From: CALBZH01 sp964538515
GTDB taxonomy: Bacteria; Desulfobacterota; Syntrophobacteria; Syntrophobacterales; Syntrophobacteraceae
Assembly (NCBI GenBank): GCA_964538515.1
Contig: CAZIEW010000001.1
Coordinates: forward strand, 62,001-126,000
Reading direction: 5' to 3'
DNA length: 64,000 bases
Numbering within the stretch: position 1 is the first letter of the stretch; each line of letters starts with the position of its first letter. The position numbers were made by a program, and so were the translations under genes. Below are positions 26,090 through 33,908 of this stretch, in pieces. The notes below the pieces were generated by a model, which searched no databases, was not told where the DNA came from, and worked only from the letters and a program-made list of their open reading frames with translations.

Positions 26090-26466
26090 CCTCCTCGTGC
26101 GGAGATCTGCTCACCCCTCGGAACCTTCAGATCTATGAGGAATAAGCGCGTGGGGACGTTTCCATCCGAGGCCGAGCCGATACAATTCCTGCCTACTGGG
26201 CGGGCATTTATTTCCCTCCCGGGAGCAGGAGTCCGTCCGTCTCCTCTCACGGGCATTTGCGTCGGGAATATCGAAACCGTGCGCATCCTAATCCTCATGC
26301 CGTTTTAGCCCACCCAAGGCCTTCATTCGCCCTCGAATATAGGCCTTCCTGACCCTCCCATCGACATGGCAAAGGATTTGCTTTCTGGGGAGTGCGTATC
26401 CACTTGCCAGCCAGGCAGGGCTCCGGGCAATCAAGCTAACGCTGCAGATAAAAGGAAAGGACCGCC
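26090..26466. other. intergenic region with a sigma-54 promoter
   Basis: No gene seen in 377 bases. The only clear element is the sigma-54 site at 26367. A short GC-rich palindrome, CTCCCGGGAG, lies near 26216-26225. Confidence 0.5.
26367..26382 (+). promoter_or_regulatory. sigma-54 promoter before the 26467 gene
   Basis: TGGCAA-AGGAT-TTGCT. Ten of the eleven consensus positions match, with exact spacing. Predicted start near 26393 gives a 74-base leader. Confidence 0.85.
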
Positions 26467-26943
26467 GTGAAGATCGACGATATAAGCGGAAAGCAGTACG
26501 TTGACCTCCAGAGAGACACAACCAGGCAGGGGCGCACCGAGCAAAAAGACGCCTTCGAAATGCTCTTAGAGCAGGAAATTGGAGCCGCACAAAAAACGTC
26601 TGACACCTCGGAGACCTCCCCCGAGCCCCAGGGGATTTCCGGAATAAGCAGCGTCTTCGCAACCCCTTTCGCTCCGAGCATTACTTCCCTGGATTCAGAG
26701 CAACCAGGTCTGCTCACATCCGCTGATGAGTTGTTGAGCAGGATTGAGTCGGCCCTGAGCGCAGCGGAGGGCAAACCGAGAAAGCTAGAAAGCATCGTTC
26801 AGTCGCTCTCAGCGGATGCGGAATCCCTCAAGTCCAAGTTAGGCAGCATTCCTGATGGGCATCCGATGAAAACCGTCGCGAACGAGCTCGAGATCCTTGC
26901 TTACGTGGAGTCGATCAAGTGGAACAGAGGCGACTATCTCTAG
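26467..26943 (+). CDS. uncharacterised protein, sigma-54-driven, flagellar context
   Basis: 158 residues from a GTG start with AAAGGA about 8 bases upstream. I do not recognise the family. The protein is acidic and polar, without signal peptide or membrane segment. The first half is low in predicted structure (KTSDTSETSPEPQGISG); the second half is helical (ADELLSRIESALSAAEG, LESIVQSLSADAESLKSKLG) and ends with the well-ordered NELEILAYVESIKWNRGDYL. Size and composition suggest an exported or chaperone-like flagellar accessory. The strong sigma-54 site supports a flagellar or envelope role. It overlaps the next frame by 25 bases. Confidence 0.75.
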   Translation: MKIDDISGKQYVDLQRDTTRQGRTEQKDAFEMLLEQEIGAAQKTSDTSETSPEPQGISGISSVFATPFAPSITSLDSEQPGLLTSADELLSRIESALSAAEGKPRKLESIVQSLSADAESLKSKLGSIPDGHPMKTVANELEILAYVESIKWNRGDYL

Positions 26944-27362
26944 GCAACCGGCCCCGGCGAAATAAGACAGCATGGCGGTTGCTGGCCTGCTCCTTGGCCC
27001 TCGCCCTATCGGCTCATCCCGCTCTCACCACAGCGGCTCAATCCAAGGGGCGGCACGCTGAGACCCGCCGCCCGCTCAAACCATATTTATTGACGGTCCG
27101 TGCACTGCCGTCGTTTCCTTCGACGGGCAGGACGATCCTGGCAGTGAAGTGGGAAACGGAAACCACCGTGCATTACGATGCCGATTCCAGTACTGACCGA
27201 ACCGATCGTCAGGAAGCCCAGGAAAGAGATCAAGAAGAACGCGCTTGGTACATGCTGGAAAACCTCAGCATTTCGCCGAAGCTCAAGAAAAGGCCTGAAA
27301 AACCGAAGCAGAAGCAACCCCCGGAAGGGCTGAACCGTCAGCCGTCTCCACCACCTCATTGA
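26919..27362 (+). CDS. small secreted, proline-rich basic protein (hypothetical)
   Basis: 147 residues. A plausible Sec signal peptide: basic start (RRNKTAWR), hydrophobic core LLACSLALALSAHPALTTA and a cleavage site near AAQ. The mature part is polar, contains TGRTILAVKWETETTVHYD and ends in a basic, proline- and lysine-rich tail (KPKQKQPPEGLNRQPSPPPH). I do not recognise the family. It starts inside the 3' end of the preceding gene, so the pair may be coupled. It could be an unreal frame, but no competing frame fills this region. Confidence 0.5.
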   Translation: MEQRRLSLGNRPRRNKTAWRLLACSLALALSAHPALTTAAQSKGRHAETRRPLKPYLLTVRALPSFPSTGRTILAVKWETETTVHYDADSSTDRTDRQEAQERDQEERAWYMLENLSISPKLKKRPEKPKQKQPPEGLNRQPSPPPH

Positions 27363-27517
27363 AACCCTGTGCGGTGGAGCGTTCAGCGGTCCCTTCTTCT
27401 TTTGGGCAAGGATTTCAGCTTTCAGGCTTTCCCACCCTTTTCGTGCTCCCTCATCTCGGCTTAAAAATCATCGTCCTTTTCGCTTTTCCAACCGGAAAAC
27501 GGCACGGTAATTTCATA

Positions 27518-27545
27518 TAAAGAAGCCTCAAGGCGGTGCCGATAA
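27518..27545 (+). promoter_or_regulatory. FliA (sigma-28) promoter of the chemotaxis operon
   Basis: TAAA-N16-GCCGATAA. Both elements are perfect matches to the FliA consensus and the spacing is one base above the typical 15. It lies about 110 bases before cheR. Confidence 0.88.
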
Positions 27546-27652
27546 CCAGGACAACACAAGGCCACACGCCTGTTCACATCCCGGCACCGAGTGGGGAAAG
27601 AATCAGCGGGATATTCGTCAGACAATTGACTTTTTCTGTCACCATCTAGAGT

Positions 27653-28483
27653 GTGATCATGGTGTTATCTGACCGCCTTTTTAGCCAGTTCAGCGATCTG
27701 GTCTACCGCGAGTGCGGCATCAATCTGCATGACGGGAAGAAGTCTCTGCTCCAGGCAAGGCTGAACAAACGTCTCAGACTCACGGGATTCAAATCGTATG
27801 AGAGTTATTTTCAGTATCTCACGTCGGGTGAGAGCTGTGAAGAGCTCGTGCATTTCTTGGATTGCGTATCAACCAATTTGACCTATTTCTTTCGAGAGCC
27901 AAAGCACTTCGAGTTCCTGGGTCAACAAATACCCGAAATGTTGACCGCGAAGCGGAAAGAACGGACTCAACGTATTCGCGCATGGAGCGCAGGATGCTCG
28001 ACTGGGGAGGAGCCGTATAGTCTGGCGATGGAGGTCCTGCAACACCTCAAAGAGACGGATCACTTTGATTTCAAGATCCTGGCAACAGACATCTCAACGC
28101 GAGCGCTCGACATAGCCAAGGCTGGGATCTATACCTCCGAGAAGGTGCAGCGCGTCCATCCTGAGCTACGGAGGCAATATTTCAAGCGAATCGCAGGAAC
28201 GGGTCCAAATACTGACAGTTACGAAGTCGTACCGCTCTTGAAGCATGTAGTAAGATTTGCTCGCTTGAATCTTAATGAGACATATCCTTTCAAAGGACCT
28301 TTTGACTTTATTTTTTGCAGAAATGTCATGATATACTTTGATAAGAAGACCCAAGAAAATCTGATCCACAAAATGTGTCACTACCTTGCTCCGGGTGGAT
28401 ACTTATTTGTCGGTCATTCAGAAAGCTTAATGGGACTCAATCACTCTATGAAATATGTACGGCCAGCTGTTTATAAGAAGTAG
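27653..28483 (+). CDS. cheR: chemotaxis protein methyltransferase CheR
   Basis: 276 residues. N-terminal helical CheR domain (about 1-75, FSQFSDLVYRECGINLHDGKKSLLQARL) and C-terminal SAM-binding domain with WSAGCSTGEEPYSLAM, LATDISTRALDIAKAGIY and the signature FIFCRNVMIYFD, ending in LAPGGYLFVGHSES. It methylates glutamates of chemoreceptors to adapt signalling. The frame starts with GTG at 27653; an ATG at 27659 is equally possible. It is the first gene after a strong FliA promoter, so the chemotaxis set is late-class. The last 200 bases are AT-rich. Confidence 0.96.
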   Translation: MIMVLSDRLFSQFSDLVYRECGINLHDGKKSLLQARLNKRLRLTGFKSYESYFQYLTSGESCEELVHFLDCVSTNLTYFFREPKHFEFLGQQIPEMLTAKRKERTQRIRAWSAGCSTGEEPYSLAMEVLQHLKETDHFDFKILATDISTRALDIAKAGIYTSEKVQRVHPELRRQYFKRIAGTGPNTDSYEVVPLLKHVVRFARLNLNETYPFKGPFDFIFCRNVMIYFDKKTQENLIHKMCHYLAPGGYLFVGHSESLMGLNHSMKYVRPAVYKK

Positions 28484-28518
28484 CTTTCTCCATTCTTAAA
28501 CTCAGAGATTTGACTATA

Positions 28519-28998
28519 ATGAAGAAAATAGTCGGAGTAGCAGATCTTGCTGTTAGCAACGATCCAAGCGAAGACATCATAACATACTCCCTTGGATCCT
28601 GCATTGCTGTTGTGATCTATGATCCAACGGTTCAGGTCGGCGGTATGCTGCATTACATGTTGCCGGAATCGAGCATGGATCCGGAGAAAGCAAAGAAGAT
28701 TCCGGCAATGTTTGCTGATACTGGAATTCCCACACTGTTCAAACATAGTTACCAGTACGGTGCAACCAAGAAGCACCTGGTCGTCAAAGTCGTTGGCGGT
28801 GCACAGATCATGGATGAAAACGGCGTCTTCAATATAGGCAAACGCAACTACCTGGCGTTGAGGAAGTTGTTCTGGAAAAACAATGTCATGGTGTCAGCCG
28901 AACATGTGGGTGGAAATGTAAACCGAACCGTGCGACTTGAAATGACCACAGGCCGCGTCATTCTTAAGGTATCGGGAATGGGTGAATTTGAACTGTAG
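28519..28998 (+). CDS. cheD: chemoreceptor glutamine deamidase CheD
   Basis: 159 residues from the ATG at 28519 (a TTG lies three codons upstream). The catalytic triad of CheD is in place: T22, C28 in SLGSCIAV and H45 in GGMLHYMLPES, at the same spacing as in Thermotoga CheD. VVGGAQIMDENGVFNIGKRNY and the end GRVILKVSG are family-typical. CheD deamidates receptor glutamines and in some bacteria binds CheC/CheX-type phosphatases. Here a CheX-like gene lies two genes downstream. The gene follows cheR by 35 bases. Confidence 0.95.
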   Translation: MKKIVGVADLAVSNDPSEDIITYSLGSCIAVVIYDPTVQVGGMLHYMLPESSMDPEKAKKIPAMFADTGIPTLFKHSYQYGATKKHLVVKVVGGAQIMDENGVFNIGKRNYLALRKLFWKNNVMVSAEHVGGNVNRTVRLEMTTGRVILKVSGMGEFEL

Positions 28999-29022
28999 GC
29001 CACTCATACGAGGCGGATCGAA

Positions 29023-29445
29023 ATGCCTTATAACGTTCTAATCGTTGACGATTCCAAGTCCATGCGTCAGATCCTGAGAAAGATTCTCGTTGTCTCAGGA
29101 TTCAAGCTCGGCGAATGCCTCGAAGCCAGCAACGGGGAAGAGGCGCTTCGACTTCTGGAAGACAACTGGGTCGATCTTATTCTTTCAGACATTCACATGC
29201 CCGTTATGGACGGGTTTGGTCTGCTTCGCAGTCTGCGGGAGCACGAAGATTGGAGCGATCTTCCCGTGGTCCTCGTGACGACCGAATCCAACGAGCATCG
29301 CATCCAGGAGGCCATTGCCCTCGGAGCGAAAGGCTATATCCGTAAGCCTTTTAAGCCTGAAGAGATAAGAGCGCACTTGAATGAGATCATCGGAGAAAGC
29401 GATGGAGATGGAACCGCGTTTGGCGATGGCGAAAGCGATTTCTGA
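29023..29445 (+). CDS. cheY: CheY-like single-domain response regulator 1
   Basis: 140 residues. Receiver domain with D9-D10 pocket (LIVDDSKSMRQILRKIL), phosphoryl aspartate D56 in LILSDIHMP, T89-region VLVTTESNE and the lysine of IRKPFKPEE. No output domain, so it acts by binding another protein. The last 15 residues are an acidic glycine-rich tail (GESDGDGTAFGDGESDF) not found in CheY 2. It lies between cheD and cheX and overlaps the latter by 44 bases. It may serve as phosphate sink or partner of CheX, while CheY 2 looks like the motor-binding form; this is inference. Confidence 0.93.
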   Translation: MPYNVLIVDDSKSMRQILRKILVVSGFKLGECLEASNGEEALRLLEDNWVDLILSDIHMPVMDGFGLLRSLREHEDWSDLPVVLVTTESNEHRIQEAIALGAKGYIRKPFKPEEIRAHLNEIIGESDGDGTAFGDGESDF

Positions 29446-29860
29446 AGTCCTGGAAACGATGTTTTTCGTTTCAGTGGATTTTGCCGATTGGCATCCCCCC
29501 TCCCATGCTAGATATTACGATTCCAATATCCAAATCTTCGATCAGCAGCAAACCATCGACGTGCGGTTCAGGCTTGAGGCGGGGTTTGCGAAAATGGCCA
29601 CCGCGAACTTCCTGGGGCTCAACGAAGAGCAGGTTCAGACCGAGGACATCGCTGACGTGATGCGCGAGTTGGCGAACATCGTGGGGGGGAACTTCCTGGG
29701 GAGACTTAGGCTGCACAACCTGCAATTGGGTATCCCGTCTTGCGAGCCTTTTGAAGGAGATATGGACGCTGTGCAATCCAAACTGGAGCTTTCGTTCATG
29801 GGCGAATTTGCCGGAGTCGTCCTGTGGAAGACCAGTGAGGGGAACGGCAGTCGAGCATGA
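29402..29860 (+). CDS. cheX: CheX-like CheY-P phosphatase
   Basis: 152 residues from the ATG at 29402, which has GGAGA five bases upstream; longer starts sit deep in cheY. The family motif E-x2-N is visible in MRELANIVGGNFLG, with a second family-like segment KLELSFMGEFAGVVLWK. CheX dephosphorylates CheY-P in the cytoplasm. Its stop overlaps the cheB start by four bases (ATGA). The system also has CheZ further on, so two different phosphatases are encoded, which is uncommon. Confidence 0.85.
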   Translation: MEMEPRLAMAKAISEVLETMFFVSVDFADWHPPSHARYYDSNIQIFDQQQTIDVRFRLEAGFAKMATANFLGLNEEQVQTEDIADVMRELANIVGGNFLGRLRLHNLQLGIPSCEPFEGDMDAVQSKLELSFMGEFAGVVLWKTSEGNGSRA

Positions 29861-30924
29861 GCACAGAGCCAATAAAAGTTCTGATCGTGGATGATTCCGC
29901 CATCGTCCGCAAGATATTCTCCCAAGAATTGGAGAAGCATAAGGACATCATCGTCATTGGGACTGCGCCTGACCCTTATGTGGCGAGGGAAAAAATCGTC
30001 CATCTCAAACCGGACGTCATCACCCTAGACATTGAAATGCCAAGGATGGACGGCTTGAGCTTCCTGCGCAAGCTCATGAAATACCATCCCATTCCCACCA
30101 TTGTTGTCAGCTCTCTCACGGTCAAGAACAGCGAAATGGCGCTGGAAGCTTTGGAGTATGGTGCGGTCGAGGTCCTTGCAAAGCCGGGAGGAGCCTATTC
30201 CGTGGGGGACATGAGTATCCAGCTCGCGGAAAAGGTTCGAGCGGCCGCCAGGGTCCGAGTCTCTCCCGTAAGCACGGCTTCCAAACCGGAGAACGGTGCA
30301 ACCACCGGGCAACGGCCCGTCAAACCGTTGGTCAGCGCGCTGAAACGGACGACGCACAAGGTCATCGCAATGGGGGCGTCAACCGGCGGGACCGAAGCCC
30401 TGAAAAGCGTCCTGACTCAAATGCCCGCCAACTGCCCCGGCATTGTTGTTGTTCAGCATATGCCGCCACGGTTCACGACAGCATTTGCAAATCGGCTCAA
30501 TGAGCTGTGCGAGATTGAAGTACGGGAGGCCGTGAATGGCGAAAGCGTGCTCCCGGGGCAGGCTCTCATCGCGCCAGGGAATTTTCACATGCTGCTTCGT
30601 CGAAGTGGCGCCCGTTATTACGTCGAAGTGAAGACGGGCCCATTGGTTTGCCATCAGCGCCCGGCAGTGGATGTTCTGTTTTACTCCGTCGCTCAATACG
30701 CAGGGGCCAACGCAGTGGGCGTCATTATGACGGGAATGGGCAAAGACGGGGCACAGGGATTGCTAGAAATGCACAAGGGTGGGGCACACACCATCGCACA
30801 AGATGAATCGAGCTGCGTCGTTTTTGGAATGCCCAAGGAAGCCATCAGGGCTGGCGGGGTAAACGAGGTCGTCTCGTTGCTGGAGATCCCTGCCGCAATC
30901 ATCAGGGCACTGCCGTCGGAATAG
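29857..30924 (+). CDS. cheB: protein-glutamate methylesterase CheB
   Basis: 355 residues. Receiver domain (about 5-125; D58 in ITLDIEMPRMDG) and methylesterase domain (about 165-350) with catalytic serine S175 (GASTGG), H201 (QHMPPRF) and D297 (TGMGKDGA). It removes methyl groups from chemoreceptors when phosphorylated by CheA. Full length, all catalytic residues present. Coupled to cheX. Linker about 130-165 is polar and variable as in other CheB proteins. Confidence 0.97.
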   Translation: MSTEPIKVLIVDDSAIVRKIFSQELEKHKDIIVIGTAPDPYVAREKIVHLKPDVITLDIEMPRMDGLSFLRKLMKYHPIPTIVVSSLTVKNSEMALEALEYGAVEVLAKPGGAYSVGDMSIQLAEKVRAAARVRVSPVSTASKPENGATTGQRPVKPLVSALKRTTHKVIAMGASTGGTEALKSVLTQMPANCPGIVVVQHMPPRFTTAFANRLNELCEIEVREAVNGESVLPGQALIAPGNFHMLLRRSGARYYVEVKTGPLVCHQRPAVDVLFYSVAQYAGANAVGVIMTGMGKDGAQGLLEMHKGGAHTIAQDESSCVVFGMPKEAIRAGGVNEVVSLLEIPAAIIRALPSE

Positions 30925-31002
30925 AGCGATTCGGAGGGAAAGGCTCCCCTGCTGGGAAAGCTTGCGGCTGGTTGAGATGGGAACGACAGAAGGAGAGTAA
31001 AA

Positions 31003-31383
31003 ATGGCTTACAAGGATATGACAGCGCTCGTGGTTGACGACTTTTCAACCATGCGCCGGATCGTAAAGAACATTCTCAGAGACCTTGAATTCAAGAACGT
31101 GCTCGAGGCGGAAGATGGAACCACCGCCGTGCAAGTCCTGTCGAGTCAAAAAGTCGACCTGGTGGTCTCGGATTGGAATATGCCCAAAATGAGTGGCATT
31201 GAGCTATTGAAATACGTCCGTTCCAACGACAATCTCAAGGAGCTCCCCTTCCTGATGATCACTGCGGAGGCCCAGAAGGAAAATATCATCGAAGCCGTGA
31301 AGGCCAAAGTCAGCAATTACATTGTCAAGCCATTCACGGCGGCAACGTTGGCGGAAAAGCTGGCCAAAATCCTGCCCCCCTAA
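31003..31383 (+). CDS. cheY: CheY chemotaxis response regulator 2
   Basis: 126 residues, a compact classical CheY: VDDFSTMRRIVKNILRDL, phosphoryl aspartate D57 in VVSDWNMPKMSG, MITAEAQ and the lysine in YIVKPFTA. The close match to enterobacterial CheY segments (FSTMRRIV, DWNMP, NYIVKPFT) marks it as the motor-binding form that contacts FliM/FliN. A GAAGGAGAG ribosome site precedes the ATG. It is followed by cheA and cheZ, its kinase and phosphatase. Confidence 0.97.
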   Translation: MAYKDMTALVVDDFSTMRRIVKNILRDLEFKNVLEAEDGTTAVQVLSSQKVDLVVSDWNMPKMSGIELLKYVRSNDNLKELPFLMITAEAQKENIIEAVKAKVSNYIVKPFTAATLAEKLAKILPP

Positions 31384-31549
31384 GGGATCATCCGTCAGGA
31401 GTGTCAAAACCAGCAGTAATCATCGACATGCTATCGACTTGACTCAAGAGCATGAGATCACGGCCGCATACGGACTCGCAATCTGCCACTGGCAACAGCC
31501 GTGCGCCAGGGCCATTGGCGGAATCGGGACACAAAGGAACATCAGCGTC

Positions 31550-33868
31550 ATGCAGGAGATTATCGCAAAGCTATCCAACGGGATCATAGCCGGCCCTGAC
31601 GATCTAATGGGCATCGGGGAGTGCTTGAATCTGATCGAGCAACTGGAATCGGGCGGCACTCTAAGCGCAAGACAGACCGAGAACATCGACCAGCTCAAGC
31701 AGTTGTTCAACGGTGTCATTTTGGGGGAGTCCCCGAATGTTACTGAGGATTGGTCTCTCATTTTGAAGCTTATCGATGATCTGTGCCACGGTCCCGGCGG
31801 CAACGGCACTTGTGCGCCGTGTGCCGGAATTGACCAGGAGCAAGGGCCCGAGGGGCTCCAAACTGGCTCTCACGACGAAGCGCATGCTCCCGGATCTTCA
31901 GGCACGTCCTCCGACCCAGACTGGCAGGCCATTCAACGCCTGTTGAACGAAGTCTGCTCCGACGAATCCCCACCAGTCGAGCAAGATAGCCCCGCCAATG
32001 ATTCAGGTTTTCCGGAAGCCGGCCTCGCGGAAGCAAGCCTCACATCGGCAGCAAGCGCACCCGAGGGCCTTGAAGAGGCCACCGAGCTCCTCGATGCTGA
32101 TCTTGTGCGAGATTTTCTTGAAGAATCGCATGAGCATCTCGCCTCGATCGAGCTCAATATCCTTGCGCTCGAAGAAAACCCCGCGGACATGGAGGCGATT
32201 AACGCCGTTTTTCGCCCCTTCCACAGCATCAAGGGCGTCGCCGGCTTCCTGAACCTCAAGGACATTCACCGACTGACCCACGAGGTCGAAAACCTCCTCG
32301 ATGACGCCAGGTCGCAGAAGATCGTCGTGACTGACGTCATGATCGATATCATCCTCCAGTCCGTAGACATTCTCAAAGGGCTTCTGGATCATGTTCACAC
32401 GGCGATCAACGAGTCATCGCCCTTGCGATGCTCCCGTGCCCTTGTCGATGTCTTCCTGGAGCAAATCGGGAATTCCCGCAAAGGCGAGGGGGTCATCGGC
32501 GGGACGCCCAACAAGAAGCTCGGAGAAATTCTGGTCGAACGGGGCATCGTCGAGCCAGAGGTCGTCGAAAAGGCTGCGATCGAAAGCAAGACCAAGGGGA
32601 AGAAGATCGGGGAAGCGCTCATCCAGGAAGGGGCGGTTTCGCCCAAAGACGTATCCGGCGCACTCCGCGAGCAACGCCTTGCCAAAGAAAGCGCCGCGTC
32701 GGTCCGCATCGACACGTTGAAGCTCGACAACCTCGTCGACATGGTCGGCGAGCTCGTGATCGCGCAGTCCATGGTCCTGCAAAACGAGCACATCCAGAGC
32801 ATCAAGGACCAGAAGTATCAGAAGGACAGTGTCCAGTTGCGCCGAATCACCAATGAGCTCCAGCGGATCGCTATGTCCATGCGCATGGTTCCCATCAAGA
32901 GTACCTTTCAAAAGATGATTCGCCTCGTTCGGGACTTGTGCAAGAAATCGGGCAAAGAAGCCGTGCTCGAAATGAAGGGCGAAGACACGGAAATGGATCG
33001 TAACATGGTGGAGGAAATCTACGAGCCACTCGTGCATATGATCCGTAACTCGATTGACCATGGCATCGAGCCTCCGGAAGAACGACAGCGCCTTGGCAAG
33101 AATCCAACGGGAACCATCGTGATCTCCGCGGAGCAAAAGGGGGGAAACATTCTCATCGACATCAAGGACGATGGGCGAGGACTTGATGCAGAGAAAATCC
33201 GAGCGAAAGCCATCGAGAGAAAGATCATCTCCAGCGACGATCAGCTCGATCCAAGAGCAATCTACGACCTCATATTTCATCCCGGATTCTCCACAAAGGA
33301 AGTCATCACGGACGTTTCCGGAAGAGGCGTCGGAATGGACGTGGTCAAAAAAAGTGTGGAAAGTCTGCGCGGAAAGATCGAAGTCTTCAATCACCCGGGC
33401 AAAGGCTCCCACTTCCAGTTCAAGCTGCCCCTTACCATGGCCATCATCGACGGCATGATTGTCCGCGTCGGAACAGAGCGTTACGTCGTACCGACCATCT
33501 CCCTCAAGGAGTCCTTCCGCCCGGAAAAAGAAGCCTATTTGACGGTTCACGGCAAAGGCGAGACGATTCGGGTGCGAGACACGCTCATGCCCCTGGTGCG
33601 ACTGCACGAGCTTTTCAACGTTGAGCCCCGGTTTCGTGATCCCTGGGACGGCCTGCTGCTCGTAGTCAATGAAGACGGGGCCTCTTACTGCCTCTTAGCG
33701 GATGAGATCCTCGGAAGGCAGGAAGTCGTCATCAAGAGCTTGGGATCCAGCCTGCAAAACGTCAATGGAGTGTCCGGCGGTGTCATTCTCGGCGACGGCC
33801 GGGTTGCCCTCATCATCGACGTGAAGGGCGTCGTGTCTCACTATGAAAGCAGCTCCATCGTACGTTGA
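31550..33868 (+). CDS. cheA: chemotaxis histidine kinase CheA with inserted MshEN-like repeats
   Basis: 772 residues from the ATG at 31550; the open frame to 31322 overlaps cheY and is not real. Order: a short helical N-terminal segment (1-65), a polar linker, the HPt domain (about 178-290) with phosphohistidine H225 (FHSIKGVAGF), then a paired repeat (about 321-380: KLGEILVERGIVEPEVVEKA and KIGEALIQEGAVSPKDVSGA), the dimerisation helices (LDNLVDMVGELVIAQ), the ATPase domain (MIRNSIDHGIEPPEER, IKDDGRGLD, GRGVGMDVVKK) and a CheW-like domain to the C-terminus. The paired repeat occupies the place of the CheY-binding P2 region and resembles the MshEN/GspE N-terminal motif that binds c-di-GMP in other proteins. 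No separate cheW is in the window. Confidence 0.95.
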   Translation: MQEIIAKLSNGIIAGPDDLMGIGECLNLIEQLESGGTLSARQTENIDQLKQLFNGVILGESPNVTEDWSLILKLIDDLCHGPGGNGTCAPCAGIDQEQGPEGLQTGSHDEAHAPGSSGTSSDPDWQAIQRLLNEVCSDESPPVEQDSPANDSGFPEAGLAEASLTSAASAPEGLEEATELLDADLVRDFLEESHEHLASIELNILALEENPADMEAINAVFRPFHSIKGVAGFLNLKDIHRLTHEVENLLDDARSQKIVVTDVMIDIILQSVDILKGLLDHVHTAINESSPLRCSRALVDVFLEQIGNSRKGEGVIGGTPNKKLGEILVERGIVEPEVVEKAAIESKTKGKKIGEALIQEGAVSPKDVSGALREQRLAKESAASVRIDTLKLDNLVDMVGELVIAQSMVLQNEHIQSIKDQKYQKDSVQLRRITNELQRIAMSMRMVPIKSTFQKMIRLVRDLCKKSGKEAVLEMKGEDTEMDRNMVEEIYEPLVHMIRNSIDHGIEPPEERQRLGKNPTGTIVISAEQKGGNILIDIKDDGRGLDAEKIRAKAIERKIISSDDQLDPRAIYDLIFHPGFSTKEVITDVSGRGVGMDVVKKSVESLRGKIEVFNHPGKGSHFQFKLPLTMAIIDGMIVRVGTERYVVPTISLKESFRPEKEAYLTVHGKGETIRVRDTLMPLVRLHELFNVEPRFRDPWDGLLLVVNEDGASYCLLADEILGRQEVVIKSLGSSLQNVNGVSGGVILGDGRVALIIDVKGVVSHYESSSIVR

Positions 33869-33908
33869 CACATGGGCTGGAAGCCGCATGAGATAGAGGT
33901 ACTTGTCA

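Noticed and set aside
32414..33607. 397-residue minus-strand frame across cheA
   Set aside because: Antisense shadow of a clear CheA; histidine- and aspartate-rich composition is typical of such shadows.
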